From Carallia brachiata (taxonomy: Eukaryota; Streptophyta; Magnoliopsida; Malpighiales; Rhizophoraceae): DNA of 64,000 bases. Below the pieces are notes generated by a model, which was not told the origin of the DNA, made no database searches, and saw nothing but the letters and a program-made list of their open reading frames with translations. The stretch lies in the NCBI GenBank assembly GCA_021464245.1, contig JADCRB010000016.1:8313674-8377673 (forward strand), read 5' to 3'. A program made the translations under genes and the position numbers. Within the stretch, counting starts at the first letter, position 1. The number at the start of each line of letters is the position of its first letter. Positions 49,424-61,872 of this stretch are shown in pieces.

Positions 49424-50404
49424 AATTGTATGACAATTCATGAAAATGCTACCCGCAACAGGAAAACCACCCACTGGAGAATGGTTCAAATGAATGTGAA
49501 TCACTGTGTTCACTAAATAAATGGGTCCTGGTGTAGGGTGGGCTCCTTAAACTAGAGTAAAGGCTCGGAATTCATTGATCCGAAATACGAATAAAGGTAT
49601 CTAGCAATTGAAAAAAGATCAAAAAAAAAAAAGGAAAGAAAAGAAAAACGAAACCTAAATAATCTGAACCCAATATTTGGACTTAAAGACATAAAATTTA
49701 ATGAACCCAAATCTATGTACTCAAAGTTTGATGGAACTAATATCTGATGCACCATAACCGAGTAGGGATTTTGTCGTACGTCCCAAATTTACTTTTTATT
49801 TAATAAATAAAATAAAAAAATAAAAATAATACCGCACATCCACTAAAGTATATTGCAATAATTATGATATAAACAACATCTAGCTACACATAAGTTTAAC
49901 TTCTTCAAATCAATCCTAACAGACATCGAACCTCTCATTATAAGGTCAGAAGTCCAATACTCATACTGGTCCAACCACAAGCTGTCTCAAATTTATTAAC
50001 CCAGCAGGTAATTGCTAATTAAATTCCAAGGCATGTCCAGCCACGACACTTGATGGACTTGACAGTTCACATCACAATACAACCAGAGCCCAAGCCCCAC
50101 CCTCGGAAATGTTGTTAATTTTTTATTTTTTTTTCTGAAAAATAATAATAATAATAAAAAAAATCCTAAGACCCGCAGTAGAAATGTAGGATTGGTTAGA
50201 CCAAAAAAAAAAAACGAAATGTAGAATTGGTCTAAATGGTAAAACCGACAAAATTATTGACATCACCCGCTGAATTAACAAAAATAATAAAAAATAATTA
50301 TTTCTATTATTCCGTATGGCGGTGGAATTCGAATTTGGCATGGGAGGAGGAATCCTCGAGAACTAATTTCGACTTTTACTATTTTTTTTTTTCGAATTCT
50401 TGAT

Positions 50405-50715
50405 TCTTACATATATGTGTGTGTACGTATATATAATTTTAAATCGTTACTTTAGGTTGTTTTTCTTCATCAATTGAGTTTATTTATCTGCTTTAAGAAT
50501 CAATTTGAATGGTTCCTTCCAAAAAAAAAAAAAAAAAGAATCAATATGAATGTGATTTAGATCGTTACTTTACGTTGTTTTTAGACAATCATTTTGATAT
50601 ACGTATATTTATGCATGTATGTATATATAATTTTTGACCGTTACTTTACATGTTTTTCTTCATCAATTGAGTTTATTACTGTGCTTTAAGTATCAATTTG
50701 AATGGTTCTCCTTTT
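50405..50715. repeat. Local tandem repeat, about 100-bp units
   Basis: Two strong copies (about 50411-50520 and 50616-50711) share TTTTTCTTCATCAATTGAGT and ATCAATTTGAATGGTTC. A third partial copy between them has ATCGTTACTTTACGTTGTTT. No gene. Confidence 0.75.
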
Positions 50716-50762
50716 TCTTTTTTTTTTAACATTTGATATGATAGCAGTTAGTTAGTTAATTG

Positions 50763-50941
50763 TCAGAAAGTGCGAAAAAAACAGTTACTACGGACACCGC
50801 GCGAGATGCATTGCACCCAAGGAGCCAAAGGGCTCTCCAAAGCCAACTAGGTGGGCATGTTGGTGCAGGCCGGGGTCGAGCACCCGCCTGCGCAAAGGAG
50901 GCGTGGCCTCCTTACCAACCAGGCAAGGCCTGCATGGCATT
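50763..50941 (-). mobile_element. tRNA-type SINE, GC-rich
   Basis: A 180-bp island much richer in GC than its flanks. On the minus strand the head reads GCCTTGCCTGGTTGGTAAGG (A-box-like) and, about 35 bp on, GGTGCTCGACCCCGG (B-box-like), the spacing of a tRNA-derived Pol III promoter. It is flanked by 7-bp repeats TTAATTG at 50756-50762 and 50942-50948. The 3' end has a short T run rather than poly(A). Open frames across it are due to GC content. Confidence 0.6.
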
Positions 50942-52361
50942 TTAATTGGTTCCTTAAGAAAAGAAAAAGGAATCAATTTAAAAGTGACTTTGGTTATGTT
51001 TATATTTGTCTCCGACAGGTTCTGAATGATAATCGGGGAAGTACGTGGGACATCTTTTCCTCTGCTGCCACTGGTTGGAAATTGGATTATTTGCTATTTG
51101 GTTTCTGTTTTGTTCTCTTTCTTGTACTTTGATCTTGTAGTGTTTGTTATTAGCATATTGTGTCCTTCTTTTGTTCTGTTTTTTGTGTTCTTGCTCATTA
51201 CTTTTTCGCAACATTTGTTTACATCCGTACAGAAAGTTTTAATTCCGTGGCCTTTTTGTTTTTGTGTTTTTTTTGTTTTTTATTGATTTTTATTTTCTTT
51301 CTTCTTCCTATTAACTCGCGGAAAAATGTTGGAAGACCTTTCGTGTTTACGGTGTAAAAAAATTACTTAAAAGGATAATAGGATAGTGAATTGCAGGTAG
51401 AAATTGGAGCTTATAAGTCTAAGAGACCAAAGGCAGAAGTTTAACAAAAGAATAGTAATAGCAATTCCTGAGATGTTAATGGGCCATTTTTGTTGGTTTT
51501 TGTTGGAAAGTAGAAGTTCTGTGTTGTTCAAGATCAATTCTTTTGCCCCATCTGGACAAAGTACATGTTCCGCAGCGGTGGAGTTTCGCATAGGTCCAAG
51601 AGATATTGTGAATAGTTTTTCATTGCTGTAGTATTCCATCTTCTTTTTCATTTAGCATTTCATGCTCGAGGAGTATTCTACGGCTTTGAGTTCTTCAAGG
51701 TCTTCATAAGAGCGAGGACTAAGGTTGAGTATGGACCGATTTATTAAACATCTTTTTTTCTCCCATTAGTTGATGCCTTAGGAGTATCAGCATTAAGTTG
51801 TTTTTTCATCTGCACTGACCTTTTCTAATTTCTAATGGAAGTTGGTTTGCTGTTCTTTAGTCCTTCCCTTTATAGACTTTTTCTGTGTGCTCGAGAATGC
51901 TGTATGCCTAACTTGCTTACAGATTGCTCTTGGTTTATGCTAGCTAAATATTGTGACTAGCTTTTTTTGGACCTGTCATATGATAGCTTGCAATTTCCCC
52001 TTCTGCCAAGTGCCTGGCTTTTTACTTGTCTTCTAATTGTAAGTGAAACTATTGCAATTATTTGAGTACACAGCCCTTCATGATTCTTATGTATAAAATC
52101 ATCAGTTTTATCTCCTAATGTGCTTCTTATTTTCAGTTGGCGATTTGTGGTTGCCAATCTGTTCTTGTTCTTAGTGCAATATAAGTTTCGGTTTCCCATC
52201 AGGTTAATTTTCTTTATGCTCTTTTCGACCATTTTTGTTTGAATTATGGTTTCCTTAAGTTTATTTGTTGTGCATGTTTGACAAATAGGCTACTCTACTT
52301 CTCAGAACTAATTTATTACTGAATCGTGCTCAGGGTTCTAAAATCTAAACCATGATCCATC

Positions 52362-52398
52362 TCTCCCTCTCTCTCTCTCCCTCCCTCCCTCCCTCCCA
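52362..52398. repeat. CT/CCCT microsatellite
   Basis: (CT)n followed by (CCCT)n, lying inside the first part of the tandem array. Confidence 0.85.
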
Positions 52399-52840
52399 TG
52401 TCATTTTTTGATCGTTCTTTGCTACTTAGCTGTAATGATACTGACTAGGATTGGTGAGTTGTTGTTATAAACTATGTTAAAAGTAGATAGACTGGTACCA
52501 TCAAGGGAAATAGGGAATCTATGAAACTTGTGGAATGATCATTTCGTAAAAAAATAGACACATTTGAGCATGGAATATCAGATTTTTAATTCCTGGACTG
52601 TGGTTGACCATTATGTGCCTATGAATACATATATTATCTTGAAACATTTACATGTTATCTTGAAGGGGAAGGGTAATGGAAGGACACTCAATATTTGTTT
52701 TGTTGACTTGGTTTATACAACCCCTTAGTTAGTTCTGTGTAACTAGCTTTGTTATTGATATCATTGCAGATTTCATGCAGGGAATCCCGTCTGTGAGCTT
52801 GATCAGTGAGTTGGTAGGAATTAGGATAACACAAAGGTAA

Positions 52841-53038
52841 ACCTTCAAAGGTAACACAAAGGAATCAGAATCAGCCTATCTTTCCGTCGATCTTGAGATT
52901 GGTTCTCCCTTCATGAGCTTGATCGAATCTTGCTTCATGGGCCAATTTTCAATTGGTCATCCTGGACTATACTTCTCACCTACCCCTGCCACCATAAAAA
53001 CAAGAACTTCCCACAGAGTTAGTGACAAGTTGGAATAG
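52841..53038 (+). other. Open frame in array copy, unknown product
   Basis: A 65-codon stop-free frame contains DLEIGSPFMSLIESC and GQFSIGHPGLYFSPTP and ends at TAG 53036-53038. It lacks a convincing start, so it would be an exon or a relic. The related frame at 54433-54589 has about half its residues identical. I do not recognise the family. Confidence 0.3.
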
Positions 53039-54399
53039 CAGGTTGCAGAGAGATCAGAGTGGTGATTATTCACACCTCCTGTAACGTGTAGAAACCTATA
53101 TTGGTAAGGTTAAGCTGCTGACTTGGCCCCAAAAATGAGACTAGGAAAGTTGCATTAACAAATTTGATCAATAAAACCATGCTGGAAGTAAACAGGCTTG
53201 CTGTCATCAAGAGAATCTATGAAGCTTGTCGAAATATAATGCATCTGTGCACTGGACCTTGCTTTACGCTGAGCGTCCAGATAATGCGTTTTTAGCCAGT
53301 AGTTTGAATTTTTCTATTGTTTGCTGAGAAGAATAAAGAAAAAAAATGAGAGGCTCTGTGCCCGTTGCGTTCTGTTTTTGTTTCCTCTTATTAAAGTGGG
53401 TGGGGTTATGATTTGTATACAGTTCTTTTTGGCTGATTTGGTTGTGTGCTTGCCTGTAGGGTTTCTCAAGGTCCACATAAAAGCAAGGAAGAAGGCTAAG
53501 TAGGTTATTGAATGCCTAATTTTCCCCATGCTGTTGCCCCGAGTGTAGCAGCATGGCATGCACTGATCTTCTAATTTTTGCTGGTAACAGAAACATGGCT
53601 TTGTTGTTCTTTTGTCCCTTTCTGGTCAGTTTTTGTGTACTTGAGAAGGCTTTATGTGTGATTTTCTTTGGGATTGCTAGCTTTATTTCAGTTAAATACA
53701 GTAACTAGCTTCCTGGGACTTGCCATTTGATGATGGATATATTTCATGACTTGGTTGCACAGTTCATGCAGGGAGGCTTTACAGGGGGCATGTGCATTGT
53801 CCATATAGTAATGCATAAGGTTATAATGTTCTGATCATTCGATGAGCTGCGTTTTGGGCCGTCATCATGTCATCCTATACGAATGTGGTATAATCCTCTA
53901 CATTTACATTTTTTGTTGCGCTTTCCTTTCGTGGCTATATCTACATTTGAACACCTCCTGCTTAGTTTATCAGCTATGTCGAGTTTATAGTACCTTGCAG
54001 TCTGCTTTAGCATCAACCTGCTTTTGTCCTTGTCTTCTGATTACAATCTTGTGTTTGACTAAACCAATTCTTAATGATTCATATACGTCATTTTGTTTGA
54101 TATATCTTTATTTGCTTCCTGATTTCAGTTGGTGATTTGTGGCTGCAAATTCTTGTTTTTAGTGCAATAAATTTTTTAGTTTCCTATGATCTTTGGTTTT
54201 CTTCATGGTTTTTCTGTTGACCTTTGCTTTTGGATTATGGGTTTCTTTTGTTTCTTTTTTTTTTTTTGTGCTTGTATGCAATTTCTGCTAAGTAGATGCT
54301 TTATTTAGGACGATGGAGTTACACTTAATGATTAAACCCAAGGCCCAACTCCCCCCTTTCTATTCTCTTTATCATACTTGATTGTCCTCCATTATGGCA

Positions 54400-54589
54400 G
54401 GCAAATGTAAGGAGACTGGCCAGGATTGTTGAGTTTGAGATTCATTCTCTCTTCCTGCGCTTTATTGAATCTCGTTCAATGGGTTTATTCTCAATTGGTC
54501 ATCCTGGACCATGCTTCTTACCCACCTTTGCTAGCATGAAAAGAAGAGCTTTCCACACAGCGAGTAATGATTATTCACACACACTGTAA
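54400..54589 (+). other. Related open frame in the next array copy
   Basis: After an acceptor-like TTATGGCAG the frame reads ANVRRLARIVEFEIHSLFLR, then FIESRSMGLFSIGHPGPCFL, and stops at TAA 54587-54589. It shares the (V/D)(E/L)(F/E)EI...IES...FSIGHPG pattern with the frame at 52841. Similarity may simply follow from the DNA duplication, so coding status is open. Confidence 0.3.
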
Positions 54590-57281
54590 CCTATCGAATC
54601 TATACTAGTAAGGTTAAGCTGCTGACTTGGGCCCAAAAATAGGACTAGAAAATTTGCGTGCTTTGATTGTGATCAATTAAAAATGCTGTAAGTAAATAGG
54701 CTTGCTGTCATCAAGAAAATTTATGGAACTTAGTTGTAAAATAATGCATTTGCGTGCTTTCTAGAATTTTGCTCGGAATAGGAATGGTCATTACATGCCT
54801 ATGACTATTGATATAACAAAATGAAGATCAGGGGAAAAAACTGTGTAACTTTTGGTTTTATTAGCGTGGATGAATTCTATGGCCTTTCAAATATGGGTAG
54901 CTTCTTGTGATTGTTCTCATTGAAAGTTTATACAGCCTGGGAATTATTTCTATGGATTTTGATCTCTGACTTACTTAGAATTTGGATAACGAAGGTAAAT
55001 CTTCAAAAGTTTGTCCAATTTAATGTTGAAAAGTTTAAGAAGCATTCCTTTTTCAGTTTGAAATACAGCATGGATGGCTCAATATAACTTTGCTTATGGT
55101 CAAGGTAAGCATGCTTTGATTGCTCATAACTTTTGCTGTTTTTTTTTTTTTAATTGACGATCAGTGGGCTCATAACTTTAAGGCATCCCTATGCTATTTG
55201 AAATTGACAATTGAAGTTGCATTATCAAGATGCTTGCAAGGTCAGTTACTAGCCCCCCCAACTTGATATGGGTGGCTCATAAAAGGAAATCTATATAACC
55301 TTTATGATTTTAAGAAAGAAAAAGATTGCGACCAAGAGGTAGAAATTGAAGCTTGCAAGGCTAAGAGACAAGGCAAAAATTGTACTAGAAATTAGTTTTA
55401 TTAGTACCTGAGATTCCATGAGCCTGGTTCTTAGAATAAAATTTGATGCATATATAAGTACATGTACTCAAAACACCCAGCTGTTGGATGCCTCGGCAGA
55501 CATTGAAATTGGAAGAAGAATATGTTTTTGGTGTTTTCAAGTATATAAATCTGAACTCAGTGTAGTATCATAATGATCAAAATGTTAGCTATTACACCTT
55601 GTTGATATTAATATGCAAAACAGATATTCACCATCACCCCATTTACTGTTTTTATGGGAACCTTCCTTGATCAAAGACAATGTGATTCATGGTGGCTGTG
55701 TTGACAAGATCAACCACTGTTCTTCTTTGAGAAAAGTTTGCATTCTGAGTTAAGGATTCTGGTGGAGTTGTTTTCATGGTTGTTGTATTCCTTCTTGTCT
55801 CCAGTTAGGATTGTGTCTCGAGGAGTGCTCCAGGGCCTTAAAAAACACATTGGCTGTGATAGTGATGTTTATGCAAATGCCTGTTTTCTGCAGTTGATGT
55901 TGTGCAACATTATATTTAGTGTAGTTTTGAGCTTTTTATTCTGAGAGTTCGTCTTCACAATCTTTCATATGCATGTAGGGCTCAAACGGAATTTTGATGC
56001 CTTTCTACAAGCATGTAGTGGTTAAGGATGTAGAGGTGTTTTGCTAAAAACTTTCAAGCTTCCATTTACTTTCGTCTTCAAGGTACTGGCATGGCATATA
56101 ATTACTTAATTAGTAAATCTAATCACTGATATACTCCTATTTCAGTATTTGTGCTTGAGAAGTTGAAACAAGTAGTGCAATTGTTAAATATATCTTGTTT
56201 ACATTCATGAAGAAGTCTCCGTAGCTGTTCATGTCTTTGAGTTCTTCTCTTTCTTTATGCTAACTGTCCTGACAATGTTTTTTTAGCCAGTAAACCTGAA
56301 TTTTCTATTCCCTCGTGAGTAGAACTATTGGCCATAACCAGAAAATGAGATTCTCTAAAGTCACGTCCTTCTGCTTTTGTTTCCTCTTATTAAAGTTGAT
56401 CTTTTTTTTGCGAAAAAAAAAAAAGAATTGTAGAATTGTAAGGGCTAAGGCTAAGGTAGGGACTGATTGCCATCTCATCTGCGCCATCCTTTTATTAGCT
56501 AATAGATTCATGGTCTTGTCGCCCTTTATTGCCTTTCTGGTCATTTATCTGTGTGCTTGAGAAGGTTCTATGCCTGATTTGTTTATGGGTGGACATTAGT
56601 CTTATATCAGTTAAATATGGTAACTAGTTCCCTCCAGGACGGACGGTTGTTTGATGATGGATTCGTTTGATTACTTGGTTGCACAATTCATGCCAGGAAT
56701 TGATTGTGATGCTCTTTTTGCCAATTTGTTTCGGCTTATGACATGCTATATCGTGGGCTTCTTTGTCAGGCTAGCCTCTACACACGGGCTCTAATGCTCT
56801 GAGCAGTGCATTTGCTGCATATTTGTTGTCTTCCTTCATATTCATTTCATTTGCAGGTCTCGGTTAGTTTATCAGCCGTGTTGAGATAGATAATATTTTT
56901 CAACTTTACTCCTGCTGCTGCCTTCTTTTGGGCTTGTCTTCTGATGGTAAGTGGAGCTTTAACGATTTGTTCTATTACATTACTTGTCATGATGCTCTTT
57001 TTTTTTTTTTTTTTCATATATATTTTTTATATGCTTCCTGATTTGAGTTGATATTTTTGGCTTCCAAAACATTTTACTCTTGTATCTAGTGCAATAAATG
57101 TTTCTTTCCAATAAGCTTTAGTTTTCTTCATGGTCTTCCTTTGGGCTCTTGTAGGCATGTTTGACAATAGGCTACTCCACCAATGGTAATTGGGTGGTTA
57201 ATATATATATCATGAACTAACACACAAAATTTTCACCATTCTCGTACATCTTACTAATTCTTCTCTTTGGAGGATTAAAAG

Positions 57282-57333
57282 TTGGGACCTCTAAAAATAC
57301 AAGTCTATTGGGACCTCTAAAAATACAGGTCTA
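57282..57333. repeat. 26-bp tandem pair
   Basis: TTGGGACCTCTAAAAATACA plus six more bases, repeated once with a single change (AAGTCT versus AGGTCT). Confidence 0.9.
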
Positions 57334-58990
57334 AGTTCTCTAACACTTGAATTTGGGAAAATTGGAAATTGTACCTGAGGTTCTAATTCATAACCGCCAC
57401 CATCCCTCCTTGGCGCCGCCCCAGTTTTGGTCGTTGGACTTTATGCCCGTAGATACAAGGAAAATTGTAGCAGAGAGTGGTAAAATTATGCCTCTCTGTG
57501 CATTCTATTAGCAGGCCTAATTGTATGGCCCATTGGTAAGTGCTTGGCCCATTTGTTCCCAAAATGGGTGGGGTTGGTACAAAGTCAGTAACTTGTACTA
57601 GAGCGTTTGAGAGGCCCAAAATTTCCTTTAATGCTCAAAGTGATGGTCGTTCCTAGGCCCGCGAAAGCCTATGGGCCATTTATTCAGACCGAATTTAAGT
57701 GCCCGTTTGGCTTGGGCTCGGTATCTACCACCGTTTATGGCAGTCCCCAAACTGCCGGACGGCCTACAAGTTTTAATGCATTGAGATGGATGGATGATCA
57801 TAGGGTGATAATAAATTCCTTTTAGAAGGGCAACAATATATCGAGTTGCAGCACTAGCTACGACCACGGGACTGGGATTTCCTACTGTCTTTTTTTCAAT
57901 TGCTGAGTTATCAATTTTTAAAGACCAAAGAATTAAAAATAACATAATACTAACAAAAAAAATTTTGATTTTAAATTTTACTAGAGTCAGTAGGATGAAT
58001 ATTTGCTTCTCAAATCTAACCAGGGCTTCCTTCTATATGTGTTAGGGCTTCGTATGAAGACTTTGAAAAGATAAGTTTTTGACTTACCCTTATGAGTTAG
58101 ATCGACAATAAAGTTTCTCGAAACAAGAAAAAAAAAAATTTATACAAATCTATCCAACACTCACAAAGAAAATTTAGTAGAGTTGAACAGAACGCAAAAA
58201 CCAACTTCTCTGTATGTGACGTTGGAATACGTGGGAATAATTGCAATGTAGGGCGTAAGTCCCTGTCCGACGGCCCTACCATGAAAATTAGTGCAGCCGC
58301 CGTGGGGGTATGACTAATTTTTCAGCCCTTCCTCCTAAGCATCAATAATCCAAAAAAGAGCTTTATTATTATAAAGCTTATTATTTCAAGATTGGCCCCT
58401 AAATTCTTTCTCCTTTGCTTAGAGTTTAATCAACCATTTTGTCCTTTTACAGAACTTAAACATTGGCATCTCGCTAGCAAGACTCACATGATGTTTCCCA
58501 TATAATAGATTCTAAATATATGTTTTTTTAACCCATTCTTAGTTGTGGAAAAAAGACAAATAGTTTACAATTTCTTATCCCTAATTGAAAAGGAAGTTGC
58601 AAAAAAGTGTTACTTAGATGCACCTAAAAATTGAAAGTGTTACTTAGACGGTTTGGTTAATCTAAAACAACCAAATCCTCATCTTTCTCAACCCTATACG
58701 CTACCCTCTAGCTTGCCTTTCGGGACAAGGAATCGGCTGGTGTTAATATAGGTTGCCAATTTAAACCTAACTCTGTCATTTTCCCATACAGTAATTGAGT
58801 ATTTCAAAGATGGAGACTTTTTAGGGGAGAAAATGATTATGGATGTTCTAATAAGCAATCAATTATTAGGTCATGCATGAGACTAAAGAGAACATTATTA
58901 CCATCAGATTAGACTTTTCTTATATTAATAGAAAATGCTAGATAGCGTTATATAGACTATGTTAGTTAGCATTGGTTAAAAGATGAGTTC
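57334..58990. other. Spacer, no gene seen
   Basis: 57390-57830 is a GC-richer patch with overlapping open frames on both strands (57607-57825 plus, 57628-57945 minus) but no recognisable motif. It contains GTGCCCGTTTGGC, similar to plant MITE ends, so it may hold a decayed element. Confidence 0.4.
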
Positions 58991-59034
58991 AATCTTTGAA
59001 AATGAAATTTAGTAGGTTTAAATATTTATTGTCT

Positions 59035-59545
59035 CCATCAACAATATTTTCTTGTTTTAAGTTGCCTATTTACTGTGGCGGAAATATAAATAGTTTTCTA
59101 ATGAAAAAAATTCTACGTACATTAGAACAATCCTTACAAATATATGTGAAATGTAACAAATTTTACCATGCAGTCACATAATCCAAATGATGCACAGGTT
59201 CTCATCCCTTTGGAGATAAAAAATGCAAGTATAGAGGTTACAGGGTCAAACATGCAATTAATTATCTAATGAGCAATGACTGTATTATAAAATATTTTAA
59301 AATTTATAATTAGAAAAAAAATTATTAATTTTTTTTAGTTTAACAGTATTGAAAAAATAAAAAATTTTTTTTCATAATCATAAATTTTAAAATATTTTAT
59401 AATACAATTTATATGATATATCATTACTCTTATTTAATTTGTAATAATGAGATAAAAAGTAAACAAAAGAGAATTGCAGGGGTAGGATCTCCGACTTGTC
59501 AACCTGCAACTAAAGTGATTGACAAGAAGTAGGTGCCTTGAAATT
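59035..59545. repeat. Duplicated spacer segment, copy 1
   Basis: It matches 61405-61872 in order: AACAATCCTTACAAA, AATGTAACAAATTTTACCAT, CATCCCTTTGGAGATAAAAA, GGGTCAAACATGC, TAAACAAAAG and GGTAGGATCTCC. It carries the MITE at 59271-59429, which copy 2 lacks. Confidence 0.85.
59271..59429. mobile_element. 159-bp MITE with 9-bp target duplication
   Basis: Ends GAGCAATGA and, complemented, GAGTAATGA. The inner arms TATTATAAAATATTTTAAAA pair with their complement near the right end. Flanked by TTATCTAAT (59262-59270) and TTATTTAAT (59430-59438). The paralogous copy at 61752-61760 has a single TTATCTAAT with no element, which defines the insertion precisely. The 9-bp duplication points to a Mutator-type MITE. 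Confidence 0.85.
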
Positions 59546-61404
59546 TAAAATTAGGGGATGAAAATAAAAATAAGCAATAAGTTTAATGAATTGTTTAATT
59601 TACGAAACATGTCATTGGTGTATAATCATTTACACGTAGAGGTGCCCATAACACGTATCTTATCTTTATTCTTTATCACATATTGATGTACTTTTCATCT
59701 AAATGAAAAACAAATTTTATTTCACATAAATTGATTAGAAGGGACTTTTGGAAAGTAATCGTGGAAGAGAGTGGAAAATGACTAGTGGAATATTTTGTTC
59801 CTAGCTAAGAATAGCTGAAAATCAAGGATGATCAATTTATCAATTAATTAAATTGGAAGCAATACCATCTTGCTTAAATGTATATGTTACTAATTCATTA
59901 TTCTTTAGAGAATGTTTTAGCGGTTAAAACGTAAGATTTCTATTTTAGAAGTTCTGAATTCTAATTCTAAAAAGGGAGTTTGAGAGTTTATAAGAATTAA
60001 AAGAGTTATTTTTATTGTATAATTTACGCATTTACGAGCTTTCTAATAAACTAACAAAAAAAATCCCTACAAAGAGATATTGATATATTTAATCGTGTTC
60101 TAGTTAGGGAAGTGTATTTTAGTGGCTTCATAAAAGGAAAAAGGCCGAAGAAGAAGACATGGAAGACTATTCGGGAGTTATACCTTGGGCGCATTTGAGA
60201 TTTTATGCTCAGATTTCGTGTTCTGCTTGATACTCGTACGTAGCTGGTTAATTGTTTTATTTAAGAACTGGCTTCGTCACTAACGAGTAGCAGCCAGCAA
60301 TGTTAAGCGGCAACAATAATTAATTAAAGCGTAAGGACCACAAAGAACAGATACCCAAAAACCAAAGCACCATAAACTTTTAGGAAATTTTGTTAGAAAA
60401 AATAAATTTTTTTTGAGAAAAAAAAAGTTAAATTCAACTATGCTTTAAATTAAACTTTTTTTTACTACAATCATATCGCATTTTTTTTTTTTATATAAAT
60501 TTTGGTTAATCTTAAACCACATATCTAATGATTTTTTTGTGAAAAAAAAAATGTAAAATAACCATTTTATTATTTAATTAATATTAATTTAACCAAACAT
60601 TATACTTATCAATAACAGTAATCAGCAAATAACAATCAACAAATAACAATCAGTAATAACAAAACTAAACACCTCTTAAGAGTTCAGTTAATAGGATGAA
60701 ACTAACTAAACAGATGATATTACTGTAATTTCAATTTTTTTTAAGTCTGTTACAAATTAAATTTTAAATTTGTTGTATATTAATTTTTAAGAGAATCTAT
60801 TAGACATTAACTTCAAACATTATACACATATTGCTTAAGGTTTTCTTGAAAAGGTGGTTGGTATCAATCATCGTACCCTTCTCTGCCGTCTCTACCCTGT
60901 TCCAGCAAACATTACTGATCTTTTAATTTAAAGATCTCGCATAACACAAATGGACCATCGGTCGATTTTCAAATCCGAAAAAGATACAGAGCCAACAAAC
61001 TGGAGCCGACATATGGTAATTGACCCTTTTTTTTTTTGGGGCAACAAGGGGTTTGTTTTCAACTACAAAAAATAAAAGTATTTTTTTTCTCTATATTTTT
61101 ATTGTAGAAAAGAAACAATTCATTATAATTTGTCTGTTCCGTGTCTCACTTATTCTATGGCCATGTAATTGGATATTTATATATACACTATAATAATATT
61201 TTAAGAGCCAAGTGGGTATTTGGGCGGCATTTTGAACGGTTCTCTACATCGTGGAAATCTACAAGGAACGCCGGTTATTTGCCTTATTCTTCAACATCAC
61301 ATATAGATTACAGGGCAAAAATATTTTCTATGACAAATCCTTAGAAATATATGTGGAATAACTCTCTAATGAAAAGTATTTTCAAGATGCTGTAATTTTC
61401 GTGA
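59546..61404. other. Spacer between the duplicated segments, no gene seen
   Basis: AT-rich with one mixed-composition patch at 60120-60330. I looked for transporter-like coding remains, since the flanking duplication suggests a lost tandem gene, and found none. Confidence 0.45.
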
Positions 61405-61872
61405 AAGAAGCAGCAATATTTTCGTACTTATAAGTTGCCCATTTTCTATGACCAAAAAAAGAAATAACTCTCGAATGAAATGTGTTGTATGTACATTGGA
61501 ACAATCCTTACAAAATACAAATATACGTTAAATGTAACAAATTTTACCATGCAGTCACATATTGAGTAATAATATGTATCGTAAAATATGTATTATGAAA
61601 CATTTTGATTCTTACTATTATAAAAAGAATCAGCTAAGTTTTTAACACATTTAAATATTCATCACACAGTTCATATAGTGCAAAGGTTGGCATCCCTTTG
61701 GAGATAAAAATGCAAATAAGTAGAGGTTACAAGGGTCAAACATGCTATTAATTATCTAATTTGTAATAACTGTGACAAAAAGTAAACAAAAGGGAATTGA
61801 GGGGGTAGGATCTCCTACTTGTCAACTTGCAACTCAAGTGATTAACAAGGAGAGAAGTAGATACCTAGAAAT
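61405..61872. repeat. Duplicated spacer segment, copy 2
   Basis: Partner of 59035-59545. It has the empty MITE site at 61752-61760 and about 110 bp of extra sequence at about 61562-61672, starting GAGTAATAATATG, absent from copy 1. That start resembles the MITE end GAGTAATGATAT, so it may be a truncated relative. It lies about 0.8 kb upstream of the sugar transporter start. Confidence 0.8.

Larger units (their letters stand above)
51399..57185. repeat. Diverged tandem array of unknown sequence, three or more units
   Basis: Blocks recur in order. GTAGAAATTG(G/A)AGCTT is at 51397 and 55340. CTTGTCTTCT(A/G)AT is at about 52027, 54030 and 56933. CAGTTGG(C/T)GATTTGTGG is at about 52135 and 54127, with a looser match at 57050. 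TTAGTGCAATA is at about 52172, 54160 and 57088. GGTTAAGCTGCTGACTTGG is at 53107 and 54611. GGCTTGCTGTCATCAAGA is at 53195 and 54698. The period is about 1.5-2 kb. The plus strand is U-rich, like plant intron or UTR sequence, but I recognise no gene. The copies have clearly drifted apart. Confidence 0.7.

Noticed and set aside
50760..51132. Overlapping 60-93 codon frames on both strands
   Set aside because: They arise from the high GC content of the SINE and run into unrelated AT-rich sequence.
53842..54135. Plus-strand 97-codon hydrophobic frame
   Set aside because: U-rich DNA read as Leu/Phe/Cys. The corresponding positions in the other array units are not open.
57607..57945. Overlapping frames on opposite strands
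   Set aside because: No family match; probably GC-related absence of stops or a decayed element.
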